Assembly (NCBI GenBank): GCA_002448235.1
Contig: DIXF01000007.1
Location: forward strand, 62,001-126,000
Direction of reading: 5' to 3'
Origin: Syntrophaceae bacterium UBA6087
GTDB taxonomy: Bacteria; Desulfobacterota; Desulfomonilia; UBA1062
DNA: 64,000 nt
Shown: piece by piece, positions 32,185 through 42,290 of the stretch
How positions within the stretch are numbered: the stretch's first letter is position 1
Layout of the letters: every line of letters begins with the position of its first letter
Made by a program: the position numbers and the translations under genes
Notes under the pieces: model-generated
The model's database searches: none
Seen by the model: only the letters and a program-made list of their open reading frames with translations
What the model was told of the DNA's origin: nothing

Positions 32185-33936
32185 ATGACAATGGCCCGCC
32201 TATGGGCACCCTTTCCGGTCAATGTCCTCATGATCGTAGACGGCAAACCTTTTCCCATGACAAAAGGAAGGCGCGGCTGGTGGGTCCTGGACAGCCCTTC
32301 CCTGGTCCATGGGACGGACTATGCCTTTGTGCTCGACGGGTCCGATCCGCTTCCCGACCCGCGATCCACCTGGCAGCCGTACGGTGTACACGGATTTTCC
32401 CGGTGCCTCGATCACTCCCTCTTTCCGTGGACCGACACACGCTGGCAACCCCCTCCCCTGTCAAGCGCTCTCATATATGAGCTCCACGTGGGCACCTTCA
32501 GCCCGCAGGGAACCTTCGAAGGGGTAAGGAGTCTGCTCGATCATTTCGTAAACCTGGGAGTCACCCATGTAGAGCTTATGCCGGTGAGCAGTTTCCCGGG
32601 AAGGCGCGGGTGGGGATACGACGGGGTCGATCTGTATGCACCCCACGAGCCCTATGGAGGCCCTGAGGCCCTCAAGAGCCTGGTGGATGCGTGCCATGCA
32701 AAAGGACTCGCCGTCATCCTCGATGTCGTCTACAACCATCTCGGGCCGGATGGCAATTATCTCGAGCGTTTCGGACCGTACTTCACCGACCACTATGCTT
32801 CGCCCTGGGGAAAGGCCGTGAATTTCGACGGACCGGGAAGCGACGAGGCAAGGCGGTTTTTCATCGACAATGCTTTGATGTGGCTCAAAGATTACCATAT
32901 GGACGGTCTGCGTCTCGATGCCGTCCACGCCATAGTGGACACCTCGGCGGTCCATTTTCTCGAGCAGCTTTCTTCAGAAGTTCAAACCCTTGAGAAAGTC
33001 CTGGGTAGACATCTGATCCTTATCGCCGAAAGCAACCTCAACGACCCCAGGATCGTCCAGCCCCGAGAAATAGGCGGGTACGGGATTCATGCCCAGTGGA
33101 ACGACGACCTCCACCATGCACTGCATGCTGTCCTTACCGGTGAAAAAGACGGATATTACATGGATTTCGGATCCATAGGCGGCATTGCCAAAGCCCTGAA
33201 AGAAGCGTTCGTCTATGACGGATGCTACTCGTCGTATCGGGACCGTGTGCACGGGAGGCCCGTTCACGGGATGAACGGCGACAGGTTCGTCGTCTATCTC
33301 CAGACTCATGATCAGGTGGGAAACAGGGCAAAGGGAGAAAGGGCGGGCGAACTCATGAACACCTCCGGGATCATGGCGGCATCCGCCCTGGTTTTCTGCT
33401 CTCCTTATATCCCTATGATTTTCCAGGGCGAGGAGTGGGCAGCGTCGTCACCCTTCCAGTACTTCACGGATCATGTGGATGAAGATCTGGGCAGGGCCGT
33501 GGTTATCGGCCGGAAGAACGAATTCGCCTCCTTCGGATGGAATCCCGAAGACATCCCCGACCCTCAGGCCGAGGAGACCTTCATGCGTTCCCGGCTCGTC
33601 TGGGGCGAGCGCATGCAGGAGCCTCACCGGTCCGTCTTCGAATGGTACGTAAAGATGATCCTCCTCAGGAAATCTTATCCCGAGCTTATGGACGGCGATC
33701 TTGCCGGTGTCCGGGTGAAATATGATGAGGAAGGACGCTGGATAATGATGAGGCGGGGACGGATTATCACGGCCTGCAATCTCTCCCCGCAGACAAGGAC
33801 TCTTGCCTTATCAACGGGCAGGCTCCGGGAGATAGTTCTCTCTTCCGCCGAAGGAGCTTTCCTCGAGGAGGAAAGCCTCCGGCTGCCGCCGGGGAGCACG
33901 GTGATTATTGCGGAGAAGAACCGCAAGACCCCTTGA
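32185..33936 (+). CDS. treZ: Maltooligosyltrehalose trehalohydrolase
   Basis: 583 aa. CBM48-like N-terminus, then a GH13 barrel with DVVYNHLGPDGNY, nucleophile Asp in GLRLDAVHAI, acid Glu in LIAESNLNDPR, and QTHDQVGNRA. It releases trehalose from the product of TreY. 46 bases downstream of treY and co-oriented, completing a GlgX-TreY-TreZ route from glycogen to trehalose, an osmolyte and desiccation protectant. Confidence 0.95.
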   Translation: MTMARLWAPFPVNVLMIVDGKPFPMTKGRRGWWVLDSPSLVHGTDYAFVLDGSDPLPDPRSTWQPYGVHGFSRCLDHSLFPWTDTRWQPPPLSSALIYELHVGTFSPQGTFEGVRSLLDHFVNLGVTHVELMPVSSFPGRRGWGYDGVDLYAPHEPYGGPEALKSLVDACHAKGLAVILDVVYNHLGPDGNYLERFGPYFTDHYASPWGKAVNFDGPGSDEARRFFIDNALMWLKDYHMDGLRLDAVHAIVDTSAVHFLEQLSSEVQTLEKVLGRHLILIAESNLNDPRIVQPREIGGYGIHAQWNDDLHHALHAVLTGEKDGYYMDFGSIGGIAKALKEAFVYDGCYSSYRDRVHGRPVHGMNGDRFVVYLQTHDQVGNRAKGERAGELMNTSGIMAASALVFCSPYIPMIFQGEEWAASSPFQYFTDHVDEDLGRAVVIGRKNEFASFGWNPEDIPDPQAEETFMRSRLVWGERMQEPHRSVFEWYVKMILLRKSYPELMDGDLAGVRVKYDEEGRWIMMRRGRIITACNLSPQTRTLALSTGRLREIVLSSAEGAFLEEESLRLPPGSTVIIAEKNRKTP

Positions 33937-34017
33937 GCATATTGATTCCCCGCCCAATAGTATTCTCAGGAAAGGACTTGGACAACCAACTGATTCTCAA
34001 AACCGGGATATGTATGC

Positions 34018-36162
34018 ATGGCTACCGATAACAAGGGCGATACAATTTTCATGGAAGGCCGGAACTACTGGAGAATGGGTGAATCTCACCGGGTATCCTT
34101 TCTCGTTGACGCCTCCAAGTATTTTTCCACTTTTATCGATGCCGCATTGAATGCGGAGAGGACGATCTATATCACCGGGTGGGACATCGACAGCAGGACC
34201 GAGCTACTCAGCGATGGGGGCGCTCACGACTATCCCACACGTCTTGGAGAATTTATCAACTATGTCGCATCGCGCAAACCAGATCTCCACATATATATCC
34301 TCTTGTGGGACTATGCGATCCTCTATGCTTTGGAAAGGGAGCCGTTTCCAATCTGGGTCCTGGATTGGAAAACCACAAACCGGATTCATTTTTTCCAGGA
34401 CAATTTCCTGCCTCTGGGGGCATCGCATCACCAGAAGATCGTGGTGATAGACGACCGCATCTCTTTTACCGGAGGAATCGACCTCACAAACAGGCGCTGG
34501 GACGTAAACGAGCACTACCCGGACGACACAAGGCGCACCGATCCATGGGGAAACGAGTACCCTCCTTTTCATGATGTGCAGGTGCTTGTCGATGGTCAGG
34601 CGGCCGGGATACTTGGCGACCTCTTCCGATCCCGATGGTTTTATGCAACCGGGATGCGGCTCGATCCGCCCCCGCCGTTTGTTTCCGACCCCTGGCCTGC
34701 GAAATGCGTTCCCGATATCACCGGGATCAAGATAGCGGTATCAAGGACAGAGCCTGCATACCGCAACAAGACAGAGGTCCGTGAAGTGGAGGCGCTCTGG
34801 CTGGATGCAATCCAGTCCGCCAGGGAACTCGTCTATATCGAGAACCCTTTTTTTACCTCTTCGAAAATAGCAGGGGCCATTGCAAAGAGATTGCAGGAAG
34901 AAAACGGCCCCGAGGTCGTGGTCGTGACAAGAAAGAAAAGCCATGGCTGGCTTGAGGAATACACAATGGACGCCATCAGGGAGCACCTGGTGGAGCGGGT
35001 GAAAAAACTGGATGCCAAGGGCAGGTTCGGCTGTTATTACCCCACTATTCCGGGCAGGGAGGAAGTGCTGATCGAAGTGCATTCAAAGGTTCTCATCGTT
35101 GACGATCGCTTTATTCGAATCGGCTCATCCAATCTGGCAAACCGGTCCATGGGATTGGATACGGAATGCGATGTGAGCATGGAAACTGCAAACAAACCAG
35201 AGGCTCGGAAAGCATGTATCGAACTGAGGAACCGGCTCCTGGCGGAGCATCTCGACACGACATCCCGGGAGGTAGGCCGGGTTCTGGAGCGCACAGGATC
35301 ACTGATTAAAACGATCGATACCATTCACCAAGGCGAACGGATCCTGCGCCCCCTCGATACTCACACACTGACGGATTCCATCCTCTCGGAGCCGTTTATC
35401 GTCGATCCCGAGCGCCCGATCAGCGCCGAGAGATTCGTGGAAACATTTATCGGCAACGAATACCGGCGTTCGGGGAGAAAACGCCTCATTGGCTTCGCCG
35501 GCATGGTGCTTGTGCTCATACTCTTTGCAATTCTCTGGCGCTGGTCGCCATTGGCCGGATACCTGGACGCTTCCAAGATTGTCGAGGAACTGCAGTCCCT
35601 GCGAAGCTACTCCATGGCTCCGGTGGTCATTCTTGCCATGTACGTGGTGGGAGGACTGGTCGTTTTTCCGGTCCTGGTCCTGATCGCCGTCACGTCGATA
35701 CTCTTTGACCCTCTGACCGCCTTTGCCCTTGCCATGTCTGGATCTCTCATGAGCGCTCTGGTCGTATACTGGATCGGCCGCGTGCTCGGCCGGGATTTTG
35801 TTCGGAACTTTGCAGGCAAGAGGATAAATAAATTAAGCAGAAGCCTTGCCCGGCAGGGGCTCCTGACAGTCATAATCCTCCGGGTCGTGCCCGTTGCGCC
35901 TTATTCTATCGTGAACCTTCTGGCAGGAGCGTCTCACATTGTTTTCCGGGATTTTTTCATCGGGACGATCATCGGGATGTTCCCGGGTATTTTCGCCATA
36001 ACGGTTTTCACCGAGTCGCTGAAAAATTTCATCCTCGAGCCCAACATCGCAAACATTGCAATAGTTGTCGGGACATTGATTCTGGTCGTGGCCTTGCTCA
36101 CCTGGCTCACAAGGCTCACCAGAAAGGCTTCGCGCAAATCCTCCGGAGAAAGAATCCCGTGA
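34018..36162 (+). CDS. Phospholipase D-like protein fused to a VTT (DedA/TVP38) membrane domain
   Basis: 714 aa. Two HKD motifs: HHQKIVVIDD (His138, Lys140, Asp145) and VHSKVLIVDD (His355, Lys357), as in phospholipase D and cardiolipin synthases. From about residue 488 there is a membrane part, then a VTT/SNARE-associated domain with SGSLMSALVVYWIGR and ILRVVPVAPYSIVNLLAG. Cardiolipin synthases usually have N-terminal membrane helices, not a C-terminal VTT domain, whose relatives scramble or transport lipids. Probably a phospholipid-modifying membrane enzyme. Overlaps the next gene by four bases. Confidence 0.9.
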   Translation: MATDNKGDTIFMEGRNYWRMGESHRVSFLVDASKYFSTFIDAALNAERTIYITGWDIDSRTELLSDGGAHDYPTRLGEFINYVASRKPDLHIYILLWDYAILYALEREPFPIWVLDWKTTNRIHFFQDNFLPLGASHHQKIVVIDDRISFTGGIDLTNRRWDVNEHYPDDTRRTDPWGNEYPPFHDVQVLVDGQAAGILGDLFRSRWFYATGMRLDPPPPFVSDPWPAKCVPDITGIKIAVSRTEPAYRNKTEVREVEALWLDAIQSARELVYIENPFFTSSKIAGAIAKRLQEENGPEVVVVTRKKSHGWLEEYTMDAIREHLVERVKKLDAKGRFGCYYPTIPGREEVLIEVHSKVLIVDDRFIRIGSSNLANRSMGLDTECDVSMETANKPEARKACIELRNRLLAEHLDTTSREVGRVLERTGSLIKTIDTIHQGERILRPLDTHTLTDSILSEPFIVDPERPISAERFVETFIGNEYRRSGRKRLIGFAGMVLVLILFAILWRWSPLAGYLDASKIVEELQSLRSYSMAPVVILAMYVVGGLVVFPVLVLIAVTSILFDPLTAFALAMSGSLMSALVVYWIGRVLGRDFVRNFAGKRINKLSRSLARQGLLTVIILRVVPVAPYSIVNLLAGASHIVFRDFFIGTIIGMFPGIFAITVFTESLKNFILEPNIANIAIVVGTLILVVALLTWLTRLTRKASRKSSGERIP

Positions 36163-36881
36163 CAATTCCATTCTCCCAGAGAACCGGCCAGAGAAGGATT
36201 CGCATAGCCACCTACAACGTGCATGGATGGGTTGGGATCGATAACCGCCAGGTGCCTTTGAGGGCGATCCGGGTCATCAGCGAACTGGAGGCGGATATCA
36301 TAGCACTTCAGGAAGCCACATTCTCCCTTGAGCAGGGAGGGCATCTGGATGAATCATTTTTAACCAGATTGACCGGCATGAACGTAGCCTTAGGCCCGAC
36401 CTTCTTCAAGGAGCCCTTCCATTTCGGGAATGTCATTTTGAGCAGGTTTCCGATAACGAAAATCCGGCACATAGACTTGAGCACCCATCCGTATGAGCCG
36501 CGAGCAGCCATCGATGCGGTTATCACGGTGGAGGGCCGGGAGATAAGGGTGTTGAATGCTCACTTCGGGCTGCGGGGCATAGAGAGAAGGTTTCAGTCGG
36601 GCATGCTCGTGAAGGCACTCTCGGCAAGGCCGAACGACAAGGTGATACTCATGGGCGACCTCAACGAATGGTCTCCGCGATGCCCTACTCTCAAGGATCT
36701 CTACGCATTGTTCTCGAGTACGGTACATCCCAAAAGCTTTCCGTCGTTCTTCCCCGTATTCGCTCTCGACAGGATCCTCGTATCCCCCGAGGAGTCTCTC
36801 GAAAAGATCCGGGCCTTCATGACGCCCGAGACCGTTATGGCATCGGATCATCTGCCGGTGACCGGGATTGTGTCGGTGTGA
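36159..36881 (+). CDS. Endonuclease/exonuclease/phosphatase family protein
   Basis: 240 aa. EEP fold: RIATYNVHGWVG, DIIALQEATF (catalytic Glu), HFGLRGIERRFQ, LMGDLNEW and the terminal SDHLPV His motif. GTG start within the GTGA overlap of the preceding gene's stop, so coupled to the PLD-VTT protein. Neighbourhood suggests a phosphodiesterase acting on a lipid or head group rather than DNA, as with EEP proteins found beside cardiolipin synthase-like genes. Inference only. Confidence 0.85.
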   Translation: MTIPFSQRTGQRRIRIATYNVHGWVGIDNRQVPLRAIRVISELEADIIALQEATFSLEQGGHLDESFLTRLTGMNVALGPTFFKEPFHFGNVILSRFPITKIRHIDLSTHPYEPRAAIDAVITVEGREIRVLNAHFGLRGIERRFQSGMLVKALSARPNDKVILMGDLNEWSPRCPTLKDLYALFSSTVHPKSFPSFFPVFALDRILVSPEESLEKIRAFMTPETVMASDHLPVTGIVSV

Positions 36882-37001
36882 GATACTATACGACCGGGAA
36901 AAGGGAATCGGATACAGGCGGAGAGAAAATGTCTGATAATGCAGATAAACAGTTTGCTATGTGAATGGAGGATACAGCGAACCATCTCAACATGTAAACC
37001 G

Positions 37002-37445
37002 TCAACTCCCAGGCTTTGGAAATGCCTTCCATCTCCCCATCTCAACAGACTGATTATTCAGGGTAGCATCTATCCGGAAATAATATGCAGTGGTTTTTGT
37101 GGCGCTACTTCCGGAACCCACAGGAGGAGCCCCGGTTCGAAGGAGAGTCATGCCGACGTCGGCATCATCCAATGAGCTGCCGGGCGGCATTTTGTCAGAA
37201 ACAGGGACACGGGTATTAATCGTCCAGGTTTGTTCGCTGACGATATCGTCAAATTGTGGAAGAATGAACTCCGCAGCACTCTCCACATTATAAAAAGATT
37301 GATTGTAGGCCCTCTCGTTCGCAACGATTTTTGTTTCAATAATCGTTGATTTCATAAGGACCATGCCTATCATTATCGCAGAAAGCATGAACAGGAGAAC
37401 CATGATGAGTACGGTTCCTTTCTTATCGTCCCATTTCATATTCAT
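37002..37445 (-). CDS. pilX: Type IV pilus minor pilin assembly protein PilX-like
   Basis: 147 aa. N-terminal KGTVLIMVLLFMLSAIMIG hydrophobic helix followed by NERAYNQSFYNVESAAEF, the PilX_N signature in which a Glu of the AxxxAE segment follows the helix. No canonical prepilin peptidase site, as usual for PilX/GspK types. Last gene of the operon; in family terms it helps prime pilus assembly together with PilV, PilW and PilY1. Confidence 0.82.
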   Translation of the reverse strand: MNMKWDDKKGTVLIMVLLFMLSAIMIGMVLMKSTIIETKIVANERAYNQSFYNVESAAEFILPQFDDIVSEQTWTINTRVPVSDKMPPGSSLDDADVGMTLLRTGAPPVGSGSSATKTTAYYFRIDATLNNQSVEMGRWKAFPKPGS

Positions 37446-37487
37446 ACTGTTTCTCCATCGGAATAACCGGTGTCGATTCCTCCGTTC

Positions 37488-37892
37488 TTAGCTCGATTTG
37501 AACATGCTCATTGTAATGGTGTGTGGGGTAAGCTTCTCATCCCATCTGACCGTGATGTCGATTTGCCGAGCATTCTTGGACGAACCGAGGGAAGTATCGC
37601 TCACGACCCAGGACAGTTTATAATCAATCCCCTTCCGTGAAATCGTTATAGGCGTGTCAACGTGATGCTCACCGACATTCATATCGTCATTCGGGAAGGC
37701 TAATCCCCTGAAGTACTCCGTCTGACTGTCAATGATGTTGACTGCGTTCGTCATCTGCATACCAAAGCTGTTGCCCATGACCGCATGCTGCTGCATCTTG
37801 GTCACGCCGAGAAAACCCAGCGAGAAAATAAGAATCGAGATCACCAGCTCAACAAGAGAATACCCCTTTTTGTTCTCGATTATACTTTTCAT
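37488..37892 (-). CDS. pilV: Type IV pilus minor pilin PilV-like
   Basis: 134 aa. Prepilin leader with cleavage motif KKGYSLVELVISILIFSLGFLG (peptidase cuts after the Gly; Glu at +5 of the mature protein). Followed by MQQHAVMGNSFGMQMTNA and a beta-rich C-terminus. 19 bases after pilW stop. Confidence 0.85.
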   Translation of the reverse strand: MKSIIENKKGYSLVELVISILIFSLGFLGVTKMQQHAVMGNSFGMQMTNAVNIIDSQTEYFRGLAFPNDDMNVGEHHVDTPITISRKGIDYKLSWVVSDTSLGSSKNARQIDITVRWDEKLTPHTITMSMFKSS

Positions 37893-37911
37893 ATTCTCTT
37901 CTCCGTGCGGC

Positions 37912-38592
37912 TTATAATAATCCCATGTTTCTCATTTTTATCTGCTTGGTCATTTCGCGTTCGACCGGCTGATTCGTGTCAGGGTCCTTTTTATCACTCT
38001 GGATCCGTATGAAGACCCGGACGATACGAACGTCAAGCCCCTGGGCATCGCTCAATTGTGTACCTCCGCTCAACTCGGGAACGATGATATTATCGTTGTT
38101 ATCATAGTAGCGAAACTCAAAAGAGGAAACATTGTAAGCAAGGTCTTCTCCGTTCCTACTGAGATTTGTCCCGCTCAGAGTATAATTTACTTGCTCACCC
38201 CCAGTACTGCCGTCTCCATTTGCATCCATGTTTATCACGAGCGAAGTCGGTCCTGATTGAGCAGCCAGTATGCCACAAGAGTTGGCTATAGAAGGATCGT
38301 TTATATCAGGAGCAAGAGTAGGATTGCACCCTGCCTGCCTGATGTCTCTTGCCATGATATCCAGAACAGCCCTAAGATCCTGTTGTACCGCGGCAACTTC
38401 ATTCTGAACATCGCTTGTCTTCTTCTGAATACTATAGGTTGTATATACGGCAGCCATGAGCAGCAGCGACAAGGCCATTACAATCATGAGTTCGACAAGG
38501 GTTAGTCCTTTTCTGTCGTAAATCGGCTGCAAATTATCTACTCCCGCACATTCTTTCATATATACCACCCGGAATCCATATTGACTCTTCAT
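37912..38592 (-). CDS. pilW: Type IV pilus minor pilin PilW-like
   Basis: 226 aa. Prepilin motif RKGLTLVELMIVMALSLLLM about 28 residues from the listed start. An ATG at residue 12 (MKECAG) has a better-spaced RBS-like GGTGG and would give a more usual leader length. C-terminal PilW-like domain with ARDIRQAGCNP. Six bases after the pilY1 stop. Confidence 0.85.
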   Translation of the reverse strand: MKSQYGFRVVYMKECAGVDNLQPIYDRKGLTLVELMIVMALSLLLMAAVYTTYSIQKKTSDVQNEVAAVQQDLRAVLDIMARDIRQAGCNPTLAPDINDPSIANSCGILAAQSGPTSLVINMDANGDGSTGGEQVNYTLSGTNLSRNGEDLAYNVSSFEFRYYDNNDNIIVPELSGGTQLSDAQGLDVRIVRVFIRIQSDKKDPDTNQPVEREMTKQIKMRNMGLL

Positions 38593-38598
38593 GCTCCC

Positions 38599-41500
38599 TT
38601 AATTCTGTCTCCAGTAGAACAGATCAGATGAACTTCCACTCTTTACGTCAAGGATCTTTGTCTTGATATCGCCGCCTTTATTCTCATTGTCGTCGGACGA
38701 ATCACCGCTCTCGGCTACACCGATTGCGATGATCAGTTTTGTCCCCCCGTCCTTCATTACAATCAGTGTCGGCGCAGAGGGGATACCCATACCGAGTTCA
38801 GTGCTTCTGTCTGTTTTGTCGAGAACTTCGGTGGTTGTGCCGTCAGCATTCGTAGTGTCATTGCCGGTGTTGAAATTCATCACCGACTTCCCGGTAAGAT
38901 AATCAAGGGCATAGAGCTTGCCTTTTCCAAGCGATTTTGTACCGCACAGATCTATACCGGATACAGGCACTGAAGGCGTATAGGTGGTAAAGAAGACCTT
39001 CCTGTCAAACAGAAGAGGTGATGACATGACCTTTTCGCCTGTGCTGAGTTTAATAAACCACCCTTTGTTCGTATCCAGGTTCCCAAGCACCGTGGTAGTG
39101 TACTGGTCGTTGTTCAGGTTCGTCACATCTACGAGGTTCGTTTCCGTCAGCGTTGTGAAGGCCGAGGCATTCCACTCGTTCTTGATCGCATAAAACCTGT
39201 TGACAGTGCCCGTTTCTGTCGGATGCTCACGGTCGCCGGAACCGATGTATACATAGTCTCCGAATCGTTCCAGAGCCACGTCCGGTTCGTAGAAGAACTT
39301 CAGATAGCTCGTAGAGGCGGTTCCGTCTCCTGCCTGGAAGACCTTCCGCGGAATCCACGTTCCATCCTCATTTCTGTCTTGGAAGCCGAAAAGCTCTCCT
39401 CCCATGGACCCTGCGTAGATGGTATCATCAACCCCGTCAGAATTATAGTCGAAGCCGATGAGCTCAACTATGGAATGGGTTATCATTGGATTGTCCGTAT
39501 TGTTGAAATTAAGAGTGCTCAATACCGTTTTTGCTACCGGATCATAGGCAAAGACCGCCCTTCCTTTGGTGTTTGCCGTGGGAGCCGGCTTATCCTCATT
39601 TACATCATCATAGCCACCCGATAGGATCAGGACTTTCTTCCACTCGGTCGCGCTTGTCGCTATGGTGCTGACCAGCGGCCTGCCCCAGGACTGGCCGAGG
39701 GGCTCCTTCCCGCCCAGTACATTCGGCCCGATCTCTCCGGCGAACGTGGGATTGGCATAGCCGCCTGTATATTCCCCGTCGACAAGACTTCCCAGATTCA
39801 GCGTGTAGTAACTCTCTCCACCCCTTCTGAGGCCGAATGTAAGGTATCTGGTGGCTCCGGCGTCATAAATCACCGGCGATCCATCCACATAAAAGTGGTC
39901 GTGTATATTTGTTTCTTTGAGGTAATGAAGCTGGGGCAGCAGGGACCGGGGCACAAAGCTCCATGCTTCGCTCAACGTGTCATCCGAGAAAGCAGTTGTG
40001 CCCAACGTGTCACCTCTTGTTCCCTTGTCGTCATCAACTAAGGCATGGAGAAATCCGTCGTTTGCGCCTAAGAATATTACCGTTTCATTACCGACGAACA
40101 TGGTCGCCGGCTTGGAATGCAGAATGTCGCCCAACACCCATTTCCTTCCGGTGTCCGGAACCCCGAACGCATAATCGCCTTTCGCGGTGAGATAATCGAT
40201 CAGGTCCTGCTGTTTGTCGGCAGCAACTCCCAACTCTGACCGTATGCTCGTATCTGAATAAAAATCGATCAGTGCCCCGCTGGAAGAAGGATTTGTATAA
40301 AACGTCCGGTTCGACTGGTGCAGAATCACTTCTCCGGCTCCTCCGACATTTGTTTCACTCCCGTCAGAGGCCGCCGTTGTGTCCAGTGCAGCATATCTCT
40401 GCCAGCAGGAAAATGCGGAATCCAGGATAACGTCGTTATTGTCGGCAGCCCTGGTGCCGTTCTTCTGGAGCAGCACTGCATTTGTGGTGATCCCGAATTT
40501 CTTGATGTTTCCGAGCCAGAACGCAGAGTCGTCCACGGGTTTGAACAATGACAGATAAACACTGTTGCCCGAGTAGACCTTGTTGAGCTTGTTCACGGGA
40601 ACGACCGGGGCAACGAAGCTGGAGTTGGCCTCCATGATCTTGTCTACTATGTCTATCAACGCCAGCTTCAACGAGGCGGCGTCATTGGCGGAATAAAACT
40701 CTCCGTTTCCTTTGGCCGCGGTGTGGCTCAATAACTGGTCGATCTCGCTGAGCGTTGATGTCCCGGAACCGGTCATGAAGCCCACGGTAAACGTTACCAC
40801 GTTCTGCAGGTCTTCATCCGGGTCGCTGCTTTCGTAGCTCCCTCCACCAAGATCGGTCCCGCTCGTTTTAAAGTCCTCATTAGCGAGAAGAGCGGCGACC
40901 TCGTCGAGCATGTGTGTCCCGTGCTCGGTATTGACCTCTCTGACTACATCGTCTACAGTGCCATCACCATCAACGTCCACAAGGTCAATGTTCTCGTCAT
41001 CATCGTCTCCAAAACCTACGTAATCGATAATCCTCTTATTATTAATGTATTGATTGCTCGTAAACAGGTTATACCCGGCACCATTGTTACCCCCGGAAGG
41101 GACTCCTATGTCGTTGGTCGACATACCGTCGGTGATAATGACAACGTAATTTTTCTGGCACCTGTACTGGATCGGGGATATGTAGGTCGACCCGCTGAGG
41201 ATTGTCGAGTCGTAAATCGACTGATAATTTGACCAGCGCGGCTTCCCGGCGTAATAGAGCCCGGCCTCTGCCAGTGCCTCAGCAAGAGGTGTCGTTCCTC
41301 GGGAATCTATGGGGCTGGAGGTAGAGGAGTTATCCAGCAACGTGGCGAACTGTGCATCGGTTGAGCCTACACCAAGGACAATGTTGCCTCCGTCATCCTT
41401 GATACTCTCGAATCCCATGAGACCGAATCTCACAAGGGTGTCAGCGGTGTTGCCCACCACGAATTTGATCGTATCCCGGGCAACTTTCTGCCTGAGCTGT

Positions 41501-41991
41501 ACGGTATCCCCAGGAATATCGGTGGCGCATAAGTAGTTCAGGTAGTTGCCGTTGTAAAAAGCCCTTGATTCTGAAGAGGAGCAGCCGTATTCACCTAAGC
41601 TGTTCGGTGTGGTTGACAGATTTCCTATATACACTCCGGCAGACGATAGGGCTTTTTGGGCTTCCGAACAAGTGATTTTGCTAATATTGCTAGTGACCTC
41701 TACCAGAAGCATCTTTTCCGTCTCTTTGAACACATTCTTGCTGTAATATATTGTGCCTTTCTGGGGGGTTATCGATCCGATTTTCGTAGGAGTATATATT
41801 CCGCTAGAATCGTAAGCTACCGTATGCGCGAGCAGATCGGCATTTTTCATTGTAGCGGAGGTGTCGAGCAAGAAAACGATGTTCGGCGGAGCGCTCATGC
41901 TCTCCACGAAGATTTCCGTATCAAGCGCATATAAGGGGGTAATAAATACAAGCAGGGAGAGGATATATATAGGTAATAGTTTTGTTCTCAT
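38599..41991 (-). CDS. pilY1: PilY1-like type IV pilus tip protein
   Basis: 1130 aa. Signal peptide (MRTKLLPIYILSLLVFITPLYA), N-terminal VWA-like segment with IVFLLDTSATMK and IITDGMSTNDIG, a calcium-loop-like DVDGDGTVDD, and a C-terminal PilY1 beta-propeller with ILHSKPATMF, FLGANDGFLHAL and DYNSDGVDD repeats. PilY1 family proteins sit at the pilus tip and promote extension, adhesion or surface sensing, and calcium binding can control retraction. RBS AAGGAGAGACATC. Precedes the minor pilin genes in the usual operon arrangement. Confidence 0.92.
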   Translation of the reverse strand: MRTKLLPIYILSLLVFITPLYALDTEIFVESMSAPPNIVFLLDTSATMKNADLLAHTVAYDSSGIYTPTKIGSITPQKGTIYYSKNVFKETEKMLLVEVTSNISKITCSEAQKALSSAGVYIGNLSTTPNSLGEYGCSSSESRAFYNGNYLNYLCATDIPGDTVQLRQKVARDTIKFVVGNTADTLVRFGLMGFESIKDDGGNIVLGVGSTDAQFATLLDNSSTSSPIDSRGTTPLAEALAEAGLYYAGKPRWSNYQSIYDSTILSGSTYISPIQYRCQKNYVVIITDGMSTNDIGVPSGGNNGAGYNLFTSNQYINNKRIIDYVGFGDDDDENIDLVDVDGDGTVDDVVREVNTEHGTHMLDEVAALLANEDFKTSGTDLGGGSYESSDPDEDLQNVVTFTVGFMTGSGTSTLSEIDQLLSHTAAKGNGEFYSANDAASLKLALIDIVDKIMEANSSFVAPVVPVNKLNKVYSGNSVYLSLFKPVDDSAFWLGNIKKFGITTNAVLLQKNGTRAADNNDVILDSAFSCWQRYAALDTTAASDGSETNVGGAGEVILHQSNRTFYTNPSSSGALIDFYSDTSIRSELGVAADKQQDLIDYLTAKGDYAFGVPDTGRKWVLGDILHSKPATMFVGNETVIFLGANDGFLHALVDDDKGTRGDTLGTTAFSDDTLSEAWSFVPRSLLPQLHYLKETNIHDHFYVDGSPVIYDAGATRYLTFGLRRGGESYYTLNLGSLVDGEYTGGYANPTFAGEIGPNVLGGKEPLGQSWGRPLVSTIATSATEWKKVLILSGGYDDVNEDKPAPTANTKGRAVFAYDPVAKTVLSTLNFNNTDNPMITHSIVELIGFDYNSDGVDDTIYAGSMGGELFGFQDRNEDGTWIPRKVFQAGDGTASTSYLKFFYEPDVALERFGDYVYIGSGDREHPTETGTVNRFYAIKNEWNASAFTTLTETNLVDVTNLNNDQYTTTVLGNLDTNKGWFIKLSTGEKVMSSPLLFDRKVFFTTYTPSVPVSGIDLCGTKSLGKGKLYALDYLTGKSVMNFNTGNDTTNADGTTTEVLDKTDRSTELGMGIPSAPTLIVMKDGGTKLIIAIGVAESGDSSDDNENKGGDIKTKILDVKSGSSSDLFYWRQN

Positions 41992-42290
41992 GATGTCTCT
42001 CCTTATTACGAACTCTTCTTGTTATGCTCGTTTTTGCACACGTTATGATTATTCTTTCCCTTCTTATCGTCAGATGTTGCCAAGAGATTAAATTAGATTG
42101 CTGTTTGTTGTTAGGGTAAGGGATATTAAGGGCGCTGTCGTTACGAAACCGTTATATTCGCCGCAATCGACATGATTGTTCGTTTTTCGGGTCGAGTATG
42201 TTCCTGCAGCAGCACTATTAACAGGCGGAATGCAAATCTTCCCTTGGACTGCTGTCTGGGTACAAACAGAAGAAATATGATTTCGTGCTC
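41992..42290. other. Leader/intergenic stretch upstream of pilY1
   Basis: About 300 bases between the lipoprotein stop and the pilY1 start, both minus strand. A 73-codon frame (42088-42309) overlaps the lipoprotein end and has no RBS or recognisable family, so no gene is called. May hold a promoter or long leader for pilY1. Confidence 0.45.
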
